From NCBI RefSeq assembly GCF_029227915.1, contig NC_079881.1, positions 24,281,501-24,345,500 on the forward strand: DNA of 64,000 nucleotides, in the 5' to 3' direction. The notes under the pieces are model-generated. The model was not told the DNA's origin. It did no database searches and saw only the letters and a program-made list of their open reading frames with translations. The position numbers and the translations under genes were made by a program. The first letter of the stretch is position 1. Every line of letters begins with the position of its first letter. The DNA is from Hydractinia symbiolongicarpus (lineage: Eukaryota > Cnidaria > Hydrozoa > Anthoathecata > Hydractiniidae). Of the stretch, positions 1-13,415 are shown piece after piece.

Positions 1-360
1 TCCTGGCCGTTAGCACGCGCTGAATAAATAGGAACAGTTTCCAAAACTACATTTCATTGAATTTTTAGCGGTATAAATCCGTTTGAGTTACAACGGTTGC
101 GTCACATATTCGTACCAACATGTATTTAGCGATAGTGTTCGGATATTACTAGGTTGCCTCGCTTTTAACAGTGAAACGTTTGACTGTGGGACTTAATTGA
201 ACTGATTGTGGACTTTGACCTTGTAAATGTGATAAATAAGCCAGTTTGACTACAAGAAATAACGTTGTTCTTAACTTGACATGATTGCTGGAACTCAGCG
301 ATTGCACTGGGCGCTGTTGTAGCGCTTCATATAAAAATTAAGATAATTAAGTCATTCTTT

Positions 361-731
361 ACTGTGGGACCAATCCTAGCCGTTAGTTCGTGCTGAAGAA
401 GTAGAGACAGTTTCCAAAACTACATTTCATTGACTTTCTAACGGTGTCAATCGGTTTGAGTTACAACAGTTGCGTCACATAGTCGTACCAACATGTAGTT
501 AGTGATTTTTTTCCGATATTACTAAGTTGTATCGCTTTAACATTGAAACGATTTCCTGTGGAATTTAATTGAACTAACTTTAGACTGTGACCTTATAAAT
601 GTGAAAGTAAGACAATTGGACTCCAAGAAATAACATTCTTCTTAATTTGACGTGATTGCCAGATCTCAGCGTTTACACTGGGCGCTGTGATAGTGCTTCA
701 TTTAAAAATTTAGATAGATAATTCAATCTTT
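361..731 (+). repeat. Representative satellite unit (371 bp)
   Basis: This unit serves as a map of the monomer. It starts at the anchor ACTGTGGGACC. About 25-35 bases in is a CpG-rich stretch, which in many other units is AGCGCGCGCT. Around 452-472 is the conserved TTTGAGTTACAAC segment, which in most units lies between CCGTT and AACGG arms. A GTCGTACCAACATGTA segment follows. A second copy of the CTGTGG motif lies near 554, about half-way along. TATAAAT is at 594-600. A short inverted repeat lies at 682-696 (GCGCT, loop GTGAT, AGTGC). The unit ends in an A/T-rich run before the next anchor. No reading frame crosses a unit without stops. Confidence 0.9.
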
Positions 732-1054
732 ACTGTGGGACCAATCGTAGCCGTTTTCGCGCGCTGAAGAAATAGCAACAGTTTCAAAAACTACATTTCA
801 TTGACTTGCTAACGGTGTAAGTCCGTTTGAGTTACAATGGTTGGGTCACATATTCGTACTAACATATATTTAGCGATATTTTTCTGATATTACTAGGTTG
901 ACTCGCTTTTACCAGTCAAACGATTGACTGTGGGACTTAATTGAACTAACTTTGGACTGTGACCTGATAAATGTGATAAATGAGGCAATAGGATCCCAAA
1001 AATTAACATTCTTCTTAATTTGACGTGATTGATGGAATTCAGCGATTACACTGG

Positions 1055-1069
1055 GCGCTGTGGTAGCGC
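1055..1069 (+). other. Exemplar of the unit's short inverted repeat
   Basis: GCGCT, loop GTGGT, AGCGC: a perfect 5-bp stem present in most units about 50 bases before the anchor. Variants with both arms changed include GTGCT/AGCAC at 8861-8875 and GCACT/AGTGC at 52349-52363. Some units break the stem (GGGCTCTG, GGGCCCTG, GGGCGGTG). A cruciform, an RNA hairpin or a protein-binding palindrome are all possible; none is shown. Confidence 0.7.
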
Positions 1070-1195
1070 TTCATTTAAAAATTTAGATAAATAAGTCATT
1101 TCTTACTGTGGGACCAATCCTGGCCGTTAGCACGCGCTGAATAAATAGGAACAGTTTCCAAAACTACATTTCATTGAATTTCTAGCAGTATAAAT

Positions 1196-1213
1196 CCGTT
1201 TGAGTTACAACGG
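1196..1213 (+). other. Exemplar of second inverted repeat (CCGTT...AACGG)
   Basis: CCGTT, loop TGAGTTAC, AACGG. The loop is among the best conserved parts of the unit. Some subtypes keep pairing with a G-T wobble (CCGTT/AATGG); others lose a pair (CCGTT/AACAG) or can pair only in a shifted register (CATT/AATG, for example 1941-1957). Confidence 0.55.
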
Positions 1214-2984
1214 TTGCGTCACATATTCGTACCAACATGTATTTAGCGATAGTGTTCGGATATTACTAGGTTGCCTCGCTTTTAACAGTGAAACGTTTGA
1301 CTGTGGGACTTAATTGAACTGATTGTGGACTTTGACCTTGTAAATGTGATAAATAAGCCAGTTTGACTACAAGAAATAACGTTGTTCTTAACTTGACATG
1401 ATTGCTGGAACTCAGCGATTGCACTGGGCGCTGTTGTAGCGCTTCATATAAAAATTAAGATAAATAAGTCATTCTTTACTGTGGGACCAATCCCAGCCGT
1501 TAGTTCGTGCTGAAGAAGTAGAGACAGTTTCCAAAACTACATTTCATTGACTTTCTAACGGTGTCAATCGGTTTGAGTTACAACAGTTGCGTCACATAGT
1601 CGTACCAACATGTAGTTAGTGATTTTTTTCCGATATTACTAAGTTGTATCGCTTTTAACATTGAAATTATTTCCTGTGGAATTTAATTGAACTAACTTTA
1701 GACTGTGACCTTATAAATGTGAAAGTAAGACAATTGGACTCCAAGAAATAACATTCTTCTTAATTTGACGTGATTGCCAGAACTCAGCGATTACACTGGG
1801 CGCTGTGATAGTGCTTCATTTAAAAATTTAGATAGATAATTCATTCTTTACTGTGGGACCAATCCAAGCCGTTATCGCGCGCTGAAGAAATAGCAACAGT
1901 TTCAGAAATTACATTTCATTGACTTGCTAACGGTGTCAGTCATTTTGAGTTACAATGGTTGTGTGACATATTCGTACTAACATGTATTTGGCGATAGTGT
2001 TCGGATATTACTAGGTTGCCTCGCTTTTAACAATGAAACGTTTGACTGTGGGACTTAATTGAACTGATTGTGGACTTTGACCTTGTAAATGTGATAAATA
2101 AACCAGTTTGACTACAAGAAATAACGTTGTTCTTAACTTGACATGATTGCTGGAACTCAGCAATTACATTGGGCGCTGTTGTAGCGCTTCATATAAAAAT
2201 TAAGATAAATAAGTCATTCTTTACTGTGGGACCAATCCTAGTTCGCGCTGTAAAAATAGAGAGAGATTCAAATACTACATTTCATTGATTTCTAACGGTG
2301 TCAATCCGTTTGAGTTACAACGGTTGCGTCACATTTTCGTACCAACATGTATTTAGGGATGTTTTTCTGATATTACTAGGTTGTATCGCTTTTAACAGTG
2401 AAACGATTGACTGTGGCACTTAAATGAACTGATTTTGGACTGTGACCTTATAAGTGTGATAAGTGAGACAATTGGACTCCAAGAAGTAACATTCCTCATA
2501 ATTTGACATGATTGCCGAAACTCAGCGATTACATTGGGTGCTGTGGTAGCGCTTCATTTAAATATTAAGAAAAGAAAGTCATTTTTTACTGTGGGACCAA
2601 TCCTAGCCGTTAGCGTGCGCTGAAGAAATAGCGACGGGTTCAAAAACTACATTTCATTGAATTTCTAACGGTGTCAGTCCGTTTGAGTTACAACGGTTGG
2701 GTCACATATTCGTACTAACATGTATTTAGCGATATTTTTCTGATATTACTAGGTTGAATCGCTTTTAACAGTCAAACGATTGACTGTGGGACTTAATTGA
2801 ACTAACTTTGGACTGTGACCTTATAAGTGTGATAAGTGAGACAATTGGACTCCAAGAAGTAACATTCTTCTTAATTTGAGATGATTGCCGAAATTCAGCG
2901 ATCACACTGGGCTCTGTGGTAGCGCTTCATTTAAAAGTTAAGAAAAGAAAGTCATTTTTTACTGTGGAACCAATCCTAGCTGTT

Positions 2985-2994
2985 AGCGCGCGCT
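2985..2994 (+). other. Exemplar GC palindrome AGCGCGCGCT
   Basis: A 10-bp perfect palindrome of alternating C and G in an otherwise AT-rich unit, about 25 bases after the anchor. Many units carry C-to-T or G-to-A changes within it (AGCACGCGCT, AGTTCGCGCT, AGTTCGTGCT), as expected from decay of methylated CpG, though methylation cannot be read from the sequence. Confidence 0.6.
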
Positions 2995-4183
2995 GAAGAA
3001 ATAGCGACAGGTTCAAAAACTACATTTCATTGAATTTCTAACGGTGTCAGTCCGTTTGAGTTACAACGGTTGCGTGACATATTCGTACAAACTTGTATTT
3101 GGCCATATTTTTTTCATATTACTAGGTTGTATCGATTTTATCAGTGAAACGATTGACTGTGGCACTTAAATGAACTGGTTTTGGACTGTGACCTTATAAA
3201 TGTGATAAATGAGCCAATTAGTCACCCAGAAATAACATTCCTCTTAATTTGACATGATTGATGGAATTCCACGATTACAATGGGCGCTGTGGTAGCGCTT
3301 CATTTAAAAACTTAGATAAATAAGTCATAATTACTGTGGGACCAATCCTGGCCGTTAGCACGCGCTGAATAAATAGGAAAAGTTTCAAAAACCAAATTTC
3401 ATTGACTTTCTAGCGATATCAATCCGTTTGAGTTACAACGGTTGCGTCACATATTCGTACCAACATGTATTTAGCGATATTTTTCGCTATTACTAGGTTA
3501 CATCGCTTTTAAGAGTGAAAGGACTGACTGTGGGACTTAATTGAACCGATTTTGGACTGTGACCTAATAAATGTGATAAATGAGACAATTGGACACCAAG
3601 AATTACCAATCTTCTTAATTTGACGTGATTGCCGGAACTCAGCGATTACACTGGGCGGTGTGGTAGCGCTTTATTTAAAAGTTAAGAAAAGAAAGTCATT
3701 TTTTACTGTGGAACCAATCCTAGCTGTTAGCGCGCGCTGAAGAAGTAGCGACAGGTTCAAAAACTACATTTCATTGAACTTCTAACGGTGTCAGTCCGTT
3801 TGAGTTACAAGGGTTGGGTCACATATTCGTACTAACATGTATTTAGCGATATTTTTCTGATATTACTAGGTTGAATCGCTTTTAACAGTCAAACGATTGA
3901 CTGTGGGACTTAATTGAACTAACTTTGGACTGTGACCTTATAAGTGTGATAAGTGAGACAATTGGACTCCAAGAAGTAACATTCTTCTTAATTTGAGATG
4001 ATTGCCGAAATTCAGCGATCACACTGGGCCCTGTGGTAGCGCTTCATTTAAAAACTTAGATAAATAAGTCATAATTACTGTGGGACCAATCCTAGCTGTT
4101 AGCGCGCGCTGAAGAAATAGCGACAGGTTCAAAAACTACATTTCATTGAATTTCTAACGGTGTCAGTCCGTTTGAGTTACAAC

Positions 4184-7100
4184 AGTTGCGTCACATAGTC
4201 GTACCAACATGTAGTTAGTGATTTTTTTCCGATATTACTAAGTTGTATCGCTTTAACATTGAAACGATTTCCTGTGGAATTTAATTGAACTAACTTTAGA
4301 CTGTGACCTTATAAATGTGAAAGTAAGACAATTGGACTCCAAGAAATAACATTCTTCTTAATTTGACGTGATTGCCAGATCTCAGCGTTTACACTGGGCG
4401 CTGTGATAGTGCTTCATTTAAAAATTTAGATAGATAATTCAATCTTTACTGTGGGACCAATCCTAGCCGTTTTCGCGCGCTGAAGAAATAGCAACAGTTT
4501 CAAAAACTACATTTCATTGACTTGCTAACGGTGTAAGTCCGTTTGAGTTACAATGGTTGGGTCACATATTCGTACTAACATATATTTAGCGATATTTTTC
4601 TGATATTACTAGGTTGAATCGCTTTTACCAGTCAAACGATTGACTGTGGGACTTAATTGAACTAACTTTGGACTGAGACCTGATAAATGTGATAAATGAG
4701 GCAATAGGATCCCAAAAATTAACATTCTTCTTAATTTGACGTGATTGATGGAATTCAGCGATTACACTGGGCGCTGTGGTAGCGCTTCATTTAAAAATTT
4801 AGATAAATAAGTCATTTCTTACTGTGGGACCAATCCTGGCCGTTAGCACGCGCTGAATAAATAGGAACAGTTTCCAAAACTACATTTCATTGAATTTCTA
4901 GCAGTATAAATCCGTTTGAGTTACAACGGTTGCGTCACATATTCGTACCAACATGTATTTAGCGTTAGTGTTCGGATATTACTAGGTTGCCTCGCTTTTA
5001 ACAGTGAAACGTTTGACTGTGGGACTTAATTGAACTGATTGTGGACTTTGACCTTGTAAATGTGATAAATAAGCCAGTTTGACTACAAGAAATAACGTTG
5101 TTCTTAACTTGACATGATTGCTGGAACTCAGCGATTGCACTGGGCGCTGTTGTAGCGCTTCATATAAAAATTAAGATAAATAAGTCATTCTTTACTGTGG
5201 GACCAATCCCAGCCGTTAGTTCGTGCTGAAGAAGTAGAGACAGTTTCCAAAACTACATTTCATTGACTTTCTAACGGTGTCAATCGGTTTGAGTTACAAC
5301 AGTTGCGTCACATAGTCGTACCAACATGTAGTTAGTGATTTTTTTCCGATATTACTAAGTTGTATCGCTTTTAACATTGAAATTATTTCCTGTGGAATTT
5401 AATTGAACTAACTTTGGACTGTGACCTTATAAATGTGAAAGTGAGACAATTGGACTCCAAGAAATAACATTCTTCTTAATTTGACGTGATTGCCAGAACT
5501 CAGCGATTACACTGGGCGCTGTGATAGTGCTTCATTTAAAAATTTAGATAGATAATTCATTCTTTACTGTGGGACCAATCCAAGCCGTTATCGCGCGCTG
5601 AAGAAATAGCAACAGTTTCAGAAATTACATTTCATTGACTTGCTAACGGTGTCAGTCATTTTGAGTTACAATGGTTGTGTGACATATTCGTACTAACATG
5701 TATTTGGCGATAGTGTTCGGATATTACTAGGTTGCCTCGCTTTTAACAATGAAACGTTTGACTGTGGGACTTAATTGAACTGATTGTGGACTTTGACCTT
5801 GTAAATGTGATAAATAAACCAGTTTGACTACAAGAAATAACGTTGTTCTTAACTTGACATGATTGCTGGAACTCAGCAATTACACTGGGCGCTGTTGTAG
5901 CGCTTCATATAAAAATTAAGATAAATAAGTCATTCTTTACTGTGGGACCAATCCTAGTTCGCGCTGTAAAAATAGAGAGAGATTCAAATACTACATTTCA
6001 TTGATTTCTAACGGTGTCAATCCGTTTGAGTTACAACGGTTGCGTCACATTTTCGTACCAACATGTATTTAGGGATGTTTTTCTGATATTACTAGGTTGT
6101 ATCGCTTTTAACAGTGAAACGATTGACTGTGGCACTTAAATGAACTGATTTTGGACTGTGACCTTATAAGTGTGATAAGTGAGACAATTGGACTCCAAGA
6201 AGTAACATTCCTCATAATTTGACATGATTGCCGAAACTCAGCGATTACATTGGGTGCTGTGGTAGCGCTTCATTTAAATATTAAGAAAAGAAAGTCATTT
6301 TTTACTGTGGGACCAATCCTAGCCGTTAGCGCGCGCTGAAGAAATAGCGACGGGTTCAAAAACTACATTTCATTGAATTTCTAACGGTGTCAGTCCGTTT
6401 GAGTTACAACGGTTGGGTCACATATTCGTACTAACATGTATTTAGCGATATTTTTCTGATATTACTAGGTTGAATCGCTTTTAACAGTCAAACGATTGAC
6501 TGTGGGACTTAATTGAACTAACTTTGGACTGTGACCTTATAAGTGTGATAAGTGAGACAATTGGACTCCAAGAAGTAACATTCTTCTTAATTTGAGATGA
6601 TTGCCGAAATTCAGCGATCACACTGGGCTCTGTGGTAGCGCTTTATTTAAAAGTTAAGAAAAGAAAGTCATTTTTTACTGTGGAACCAATCCTAGCTGTT
6701 AGCGCGCGCTGAAGAAATAGCGACAGGTTCAAAAACTACATTTCATTGAATTTCTAACGGTGTCAGTCCGTTTGAGTTACAACGGTTGCGTGACATATTC
6801 GTACAAACTTGTATTTGGCCATATTTTTTTCATATTACTAGGTTGTATCGATTTTATCAGTGAAACGATTGACTGTGGCACTTAAATGAACTGGTTTTGG
6901 ACTGTGACCTTATAAATGTGATAAATGAGCCAATTAGTCACCCAGAAATAACATTCCTCTTAATTTGACATGATTGATGGAATTCCACGATTACAATGGG
7001 CGCTGTGGTAGCGCTTCATTTAAAAACTTAGATAAATAAGTCATAATTACTGTGGGACCAATCCTGGCCGTTAGCACGCGCTGAATAAATAGGAACAGTT

Positions 7101-10100
7101 TCAAAAACCAAATTTCATTGACTTTCTAGCGGTATCAATCCGTTTGAGTTACAACGGTTGCGTCACATATTCGTACCAACATGTATTTAGCGATATTTTT
7201 CGCTATTACTAGGTTACATCGCTTTTAAGAGTGAAAGGACTGACTGTGGGACTTAATTGAACCGATTTTGGACTGTGACCTAATAAATGTGATAAATGAG
7301 ACAATTGGACACCAAGAATTACCAATCTTCTTAATTTGACGTGATTGCCGGAACTCAGCGATTACACTGGGCGGTGTGGTAGCGCTTTATTTAAAAGTTA
7401 AGAAAAGAAAGTCATTTTTTACTGTGGAACCAATCCTAGCTGTTAGCGCGCGCTGAAGAAGTAGCGACAGGTTCAAAAACTACATTTCATTGAATTTCTA
7501 ACGGTGTCAGTCCGTTTGAGTTACAAGAGTTGGGTCACATATTCGTACTAACATGTATTTAGCGATATTTTTCTGATATTACTAGGTTGAATCGCTTTTA
7601 ACAGTCAAACGATTGACTGTGGGACTTAATTGAACTAACTTTGGACTGTGACCTTATAAGTGTGATAAGTGAGACAATTGGACTCCAAGAAGTAACATTC
7701 TTCTTAATTTGAGATGATTGCCGAAATTCAGCGATCACACTGGGCCCTGTGGTAGCGCTTCATTTAAAAACTTAGATAAATAAGTCATAATTACTGTGGG
7801 ACCAATCCTAGCTGTTAGCGCGCGCTGAAGAAATAGCGACAGGTTCAAAAACTACATTTCATTGAATTTCTAACGGTGTCAGTCCGTTTGAGTTACAACG
7901 GTTGCGTGACATATTCGTACAAACTTGTATTTGGCCATATTTTTTTCATATTACTAGGTTGTATCGATTTTATCAGTGAAACGATTGACTGTGGCACTTA
8001 AATGAACTGGTTTTGGACTGTGACCTTATAAATGTGATAAATGAGCCAATTAGACACCCAGAAATAACATTCCTCTTAATTTGACATGATTGATGGAATT
8101 CCACGATTACAATGGGCGCTGTGGTAGCGCTTCATTTAAAAACTTAGATAAATAAGTCATAATTACTGTGGGACCAATCCTGGCCGTTAGCACGCGCTGA
8201 ATAAATAGGAACAGTTTCAAAAACCAAATTTCATTGACTTTCTAGCGGTATCAATCCGTTTGAGTTACAACGGTTGCGTCACATATTCGTACCAACATGT
8301 ATTTAGCGATATTTTTTCGCTATTACTAGGTTACATCGCTTTTAAGAGTGAAAGGACTGACTGTGGGACTTAATTGAACCGATTTTGGACTGTGACCTTA
8401 TAAGTGTGATAAGTGAGACAATTGGACTCCAAGAAGTAACATTCTTCTTAATTTGAGATGATTGCCGAAATTCAGCGATCACACTGGGCCCTGTGGTAGC
8501 ACTTCATTTAAAAGTTAAGAAAAGAAAGTCATTTTTTACTGTGGAACCAATCCTAGCTGTTAGCGCCCGCTGAAGAAATAGGAACAGTTTCCAAAACTAC
8601 ATTTCATTGAATTTCTAGCGGTATAAATCCGTTTGAGTTACAATGGTTGTGTCACATATTCGTACTAACATGTATTTAGCGATAGTGTTCGGATATTACT
8701 AGGTTGCATTGCTTTTACCAGTGAAACGTTTGACTGAGGGACTTAATTGAACTGATTTTGGACTTTGACCTTATAAATGTGATAAATAAGCCAGTTTGAC
8801 TTCAAGAAATAACGTTGATCTTAATTTGACATGATTGCTGGAACTCAGCGATTACACTGGGTGCTGTGGTAGCACTTTATTTGAAAATTAAGATAAATAA
8901 ACCATTTTTTACTGTGGGACCAATCCTAGCCGTTAGTTCGTGCTGAAGAAGTAGAGACAGTTTCCAAAACTACCTTTCATTGACTTTCTAACTGTGTCAA
9001 TCGGTTTGAATTACAACGGTTGCGTCACATAGTCGTACCAACATGTAGTTTATTGATTTTTTTCCGATATTACTAAGTTGTATCGCTTTAACATTGAAAC
9101 GATTTCCTGTGGAATTTAATTGAACTAACTTTAGACTGTGACCTTATAAATGTGAAAGTAAGACAATTGGACTCCAAGAAATAACATTCTTCTTAATTTG
9201 ACGTGATTGCCAGATCTCAGCGTTTACACTGGGCGCTGTGATAGTGCTTCATTTAAAAATTTAGATAGATAATTCAATCTTTACTGTGGGACCAATCCTA
9301 GCCGTTTTCGCGCGCTGAAGAAATAGCAACAGTTTCAAAAACTACATTTCATTGACTTGCTAACGGTGTAAGTCCGTTTGAGTTACAATGGTTGGGTCAC
9401 ATATTCGTACTAACATATATTTAGCGATATTTTTCTGATATTACTAGGTTGAATCGCTTTTACCAGTCAAACGATTGACTGTGGGACTTAATTGAACTAA
9501 CTTTGGACTGTGACCTGATAAATGTGATAAATGAGGCAATAGGATCCCAAAAATTAACATTCTTCTTAATTTGACGTGATTGATGGAATTCAGCGATTAC
9601 ACTGGGCGCTGTGGTAGCGCTTCATTTAAAAATTTAGATAAATAAGTCATTTCTTACTGTGGGCCCAATCCTGGCCGTTAGCACGCGCTGAATAAATAGG
9701 AACAGTTTCCAAAACTACATTTCATTGAATTTCTAGCAGTATAAATCCGTTTGAGTTACAACGGTTGCGTCACATATTCGTACCAACATGTATTTAGCGA
9801 TAGTGTTCGGATATTACTAGGTTGCCTCGCTTTTAACAGTGAAACGTTTGACTGTGGGACTTAATTGAACTGATTGTGGACTTTGACCTTGTAAATGTGA
9901 TAAATAAGCCAGTTTGACTACAAGAAATAACGTTGTTCTTAACTTGACATGATTGCTGGAACTCAGAGATTGCACTGGGCGCTGTTGTAGCGCTTCATAT
10001 AAAAATTAAGATAAATAAGTCATTCTTTACTGTGGGACCAATCCCAGCCGTTAGTTCGTGTTGAAGAAGTAGAGACAGTTTCCAAAACTACATTTCATTG

Positions 10101-13100
10101 ACTTTCTAACGGTGTCAATCGGTTTGAGTTACAACAATTGCGTCACATAGTCGTACCAACATGTAGTTAGTGATTTTTTTCCGATATTACTAAGTTGTAT
10201 CGCTTTTAACATTGAAATTATTTCCTGTGGAATTTAATTGAACTAACTTTGGACTGTGACCTTATAAATGTGAAAGTGAGACAATTGGACTCCAAGAAAT
10301 AACATTCTTCTTAATTTGACGTGATTGCCAGAACTCAGCGATTACACTGGGCGCTGTGATAGTGCTTCATTTAAAAATTTAGATAGATAATTCATTCTTT
10401 ACTGTGGGACCAATCCAAGCCGTTATCGCGCGCTGAAGAAATAGCAACAGTTTCAGAAACTACATTTCATTGACTTGCTAACGGTGTCAGTCATTTTGAG
10501 TTACAATGGTTGTGTGACATATTCGTACTAACATGTATTTGGCGATAGTGTTCGGATATTACTAGGTTGCCTCGCTTTTAACAATGAAACGTTTGACTGT
10601 GGGACTTAATTGAACTGATTGTGGACTTTGACCTTGTAAATGTGATAAATAAACCAGTTTGACTACAAGAAATAACGTTGTTCTTAACTTGACATGATTG
10701 CTGGAACTCAGCAATTACACTGGGCGCTGTTGTAGCGCTTCATATAAAAATTAAGATAAATAAGTCATTCTTTACTGTGGGACCAATCCTAGTTCGCGCT
10801 GTAAAAATAGAGAGAGATTCAAATACTACATTTCATTGATTTCTAACGGTGTCAATCCGTTTGAGTTACAACGGTTGCGTCACATTTTCGTACCAACATG
10901 TATTTAGGGATGTTTTTCTGATATTACTAGGTTGTATCGCTTTTAACAGTGAAACGATTGACTGTGGCACTTAAATGAACTGATTTTGGACTGTGACCTT
11001 ATAAGTGTGATAAGTGAGACAATTGGACTCCAAGAAGTAACATTCCTCATAATTTGACATGATTGCCGAAACTCAGCGATTACATTGGGTGCTGTGGTAG
11101 CGCTTCATTTAAATATTAAGAAAAGAAAGTCATTTTCTACTGTGGGACCAATCCTAGCCGTTAGCGCGCGCTGAAGAAATAGCGACGGGTTCAAAAACTA
11201 CATTTCATTGAATTTCTAACGGTGTCAGTCCGTTTGAGTTACAACGGTTGGGTCACATATTCGTACTAACATGTATTTAGCGATATTTTTCTGGTATTAC
11301 TAGGTTGAATCGCTTTTAACAGTCAAACGATTGACTGTGGGACTTAATTGAACTAACTTTGGACTGTGACCTTATAAGTGTGATAAGTGAGACAATTGGA
11401 CTCCAAGAAGTAACATTCTTCTTAATTTGAGATGATTGCCGAAATTCAGCGATCACACTGGGCTCTGTGGTAGCGCTTCATTTAAAAGTTAAGAAAAGAA
11501 AGTCATTTTTTACTGTGGAACCAATCCTAGCTGTTAGCGCGCGCTGAAGAAATAGCGACAGGTTCAAAAACTACATTTCATTGAATTTCTAACGGTGTCA
11601 GTCCGTTTGAGTTACAACGGTTGCGTGACATATTCGTACAAACTTGTATTTGGCCATATTTTTTTCATATTACTAGGTTGTATCGATTTTATCAGTGAAA
11701 CGATTGACTGTGGCACTTAAATGAACTGGTTTTGGACTGTGACCTTATAAATGTGATAAATGAGCCAATTAGTCACCCAGAAATAACATTCCTCTTAATT
11801 TGACATGATTGATGGAATTTCACGATTACAATGGGCGCTGTGGTAGCGCTTCATTTAAAAACTTAGATAAATAAGTCATAATTACTGTGGGACCAATCCT
11901 GGCCGTTAGCACGCGCTGAATAAATAGGAACAGTTTCAAAAACCAAATTTCATTGACTTTCTAGCGGTATCAATTCGTTTGAGTTACAACGGTTGCGTCA
12001 CATATTCGTACCAACATGTATTTAGCGATATTTTTCGCTATTACTAGGTTACATCGCTTTTAAGAGTGAAAGGACTGACTGTGGGACTTAATTGAACCGA
12101 TTTTGGACTGTGACCTAATAAATGTGATAAATGAGACAATTGGACACCAAGAATTACCAATCTTCTTAATTTGACGTGATTGCCGGAACTCAGCGATTAC
12201 ACTGGGCGGTGTGGTAGCGCTTTATTTAAAAGTTAAGAAAAGAAAGTCATTTTTTACTGTGGAACCAATCCTAGCTGTTAGCGCGCGCTGAAGAAGTAGC
12301 GACAGGTTCAAAAACTACATTTCATTGAATTTCTAACGGTGTCAGTCCGTTTAAGTTACAAGGGTTGGGTCACATATTCGTACTAACATGTATTTAGCGA
12401 TATTTTTCTGATATTACTAGGTTGAATCGCTTTTAACAGTCAAACGATTGACTGTGGGACTTAATTGAACTAACTTTGGACTGTGACCTTATAAGTGTGA
12501 TAAGTGAGACAATTGGACTCCAAGAAGTAACATTCTTCTTAATTTGAGATGATTGCCGAAATTCAGCGATCACACTGGGCCCTGTGGTAGCGCTTCATTT
12601 AAAAACTTAGATAAATAAGTCATAATTACTGTGGGACCAATCCTAGCTGTTAGCGCGCGCTGAAGAAATAGCGACAGGTTCAAAAACTACATTTCATTGA
12701 ATTTCTAACGGTGTCAGTCCGTTTGAGTTACAACGGTTGCGTGACATATTCGTACAAACTTGTATTTGGCCATATTTTTTTCATATTACTAGGTTGTATC
12801 GATTTTATCAGTGAAACGATTGACTGTGGCACTTAAATGAACTGGTTTTGGACTGTGACCTTATAAATGTGATAAATGAGCCAATTAGACACCCAGAAAT
12901 AACATTCCTCTTAATTTGACATGATTGATGGAATTCCACGATTACAATGGGCGCTGTGGTAGCGCTTCATTTAAAAACTTAGATAAATAAGTCATAATTA
13001 CTGTGGGACCAATCCTGGCCGTTAGCACGCGCTGAATAAATAGGAACAGTTTCAAAAACCAAATTTCATTGACTTTCTAGCGGTATCAATCCGTTTGAGT

Positions 13101-13415
13101 TACAACGGTTGCGTCACATATTCGTACCAACATGTATTTAGCGATATTTTTTCGCTATTACTAGGTTACATCGCTTTTAAGAGTGAAAGGACTGACTGTG
13201 GGACTTAATTGAACCGATTTTGGACTGTGACCTTATAAGTGTGATAAGTGAGACAATTGGACTCCAAGAAGTAACATTCTTCTTAATTTGAGATGATTGC
13301 CGAAATTCAGCGATCACACTGGGCCCTGTGGTAGCGCTTCATTTAAAAGTTAAGAAAAGAAAGTCATTTTTTACTGTGGAACCAATCCTAGCTGTTAGCG
13401 CGCGCTGAAGAAATA
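4184..13415 (+). repeat. HOR pair, period 4,835 bp (13 units)
   Basis: About 4184-8580 matches about 9019-13415. Anchors at 4448, 4821, 5194, 5566, 5939, 6304, 6677, 7049, 7421, 7793, 8165 and 8538 all have partners exactly 4,835 bases downstream. Even the minor length variants are kept, such as the 365-bp unit and the CTTTAACA form lacking one T. The match ends inside the unit at 8538, which changes type near 8565-8580. The 8,580-9,019 stretch between the copies holds other subtypes. The 3,716-bp copy upstream looks like a shortened version of the same HOR. Confidence 0.88.

Larger units (their letters stand above)
468..7899 (+). repeat. Tandem HOR duplication, period 3,716 bp (10 units)
   Basis: Copies are about 468-4183 and 4184-7899. 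Anchors at 732, 1105, 1478, 1850, 2223, 2588, 2961, 3333 and 3705 each have a partner 3,716 bases downstream, and subtype order and most single-base variants match. The unit starting at 4077 is a chimera: its first part is the CTGTTAGCGCGCGC type, and after the shared GAGTTACAAC (about 4174-4183) it follows the unit that starts at 361. That is the duplication junction. It lies in sequence common to both parents, as expected for in-register unequal exchange. Confidence 0.88.

Noticed and set aside
480-500. CENP-B box in the TTCGTACCAACATG segment
   Set aside because: TTCG and the spaced A match the NTTCGNNNNANNCGGGN pattern, but the CGGG part is absent (ATGT or ATAT in all units seen). There is no support for centromere identity from this motif.
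594-600. TATAAAT as a Pol II promoter in each unit
   Set aside because: A 7-base match in AT-rich DNA is expected by chance, varies between units (TGATAAAT, TAATAAAT, TGTAAAT), and no initiator or gene lies downstream.
682-735. Helitron 3' end (hairpin followed by CTRR)
   Set aside because: The short hairpin is followed by CTAG only about 60 bases later instead of roughly 10, there is no matching 5' TC end, and no Rep/helicase remnant occurs.
1021-1075. Satellite unit itself derived from a tRNA (TGTGGTAGCGCTTC resembles an A box)
   Set aside because: The match is to one short motif. The nearest B-box-like GTTTGAGTT is about 140 bases downstream and poor, and the orientation is opposite to the SINE head.
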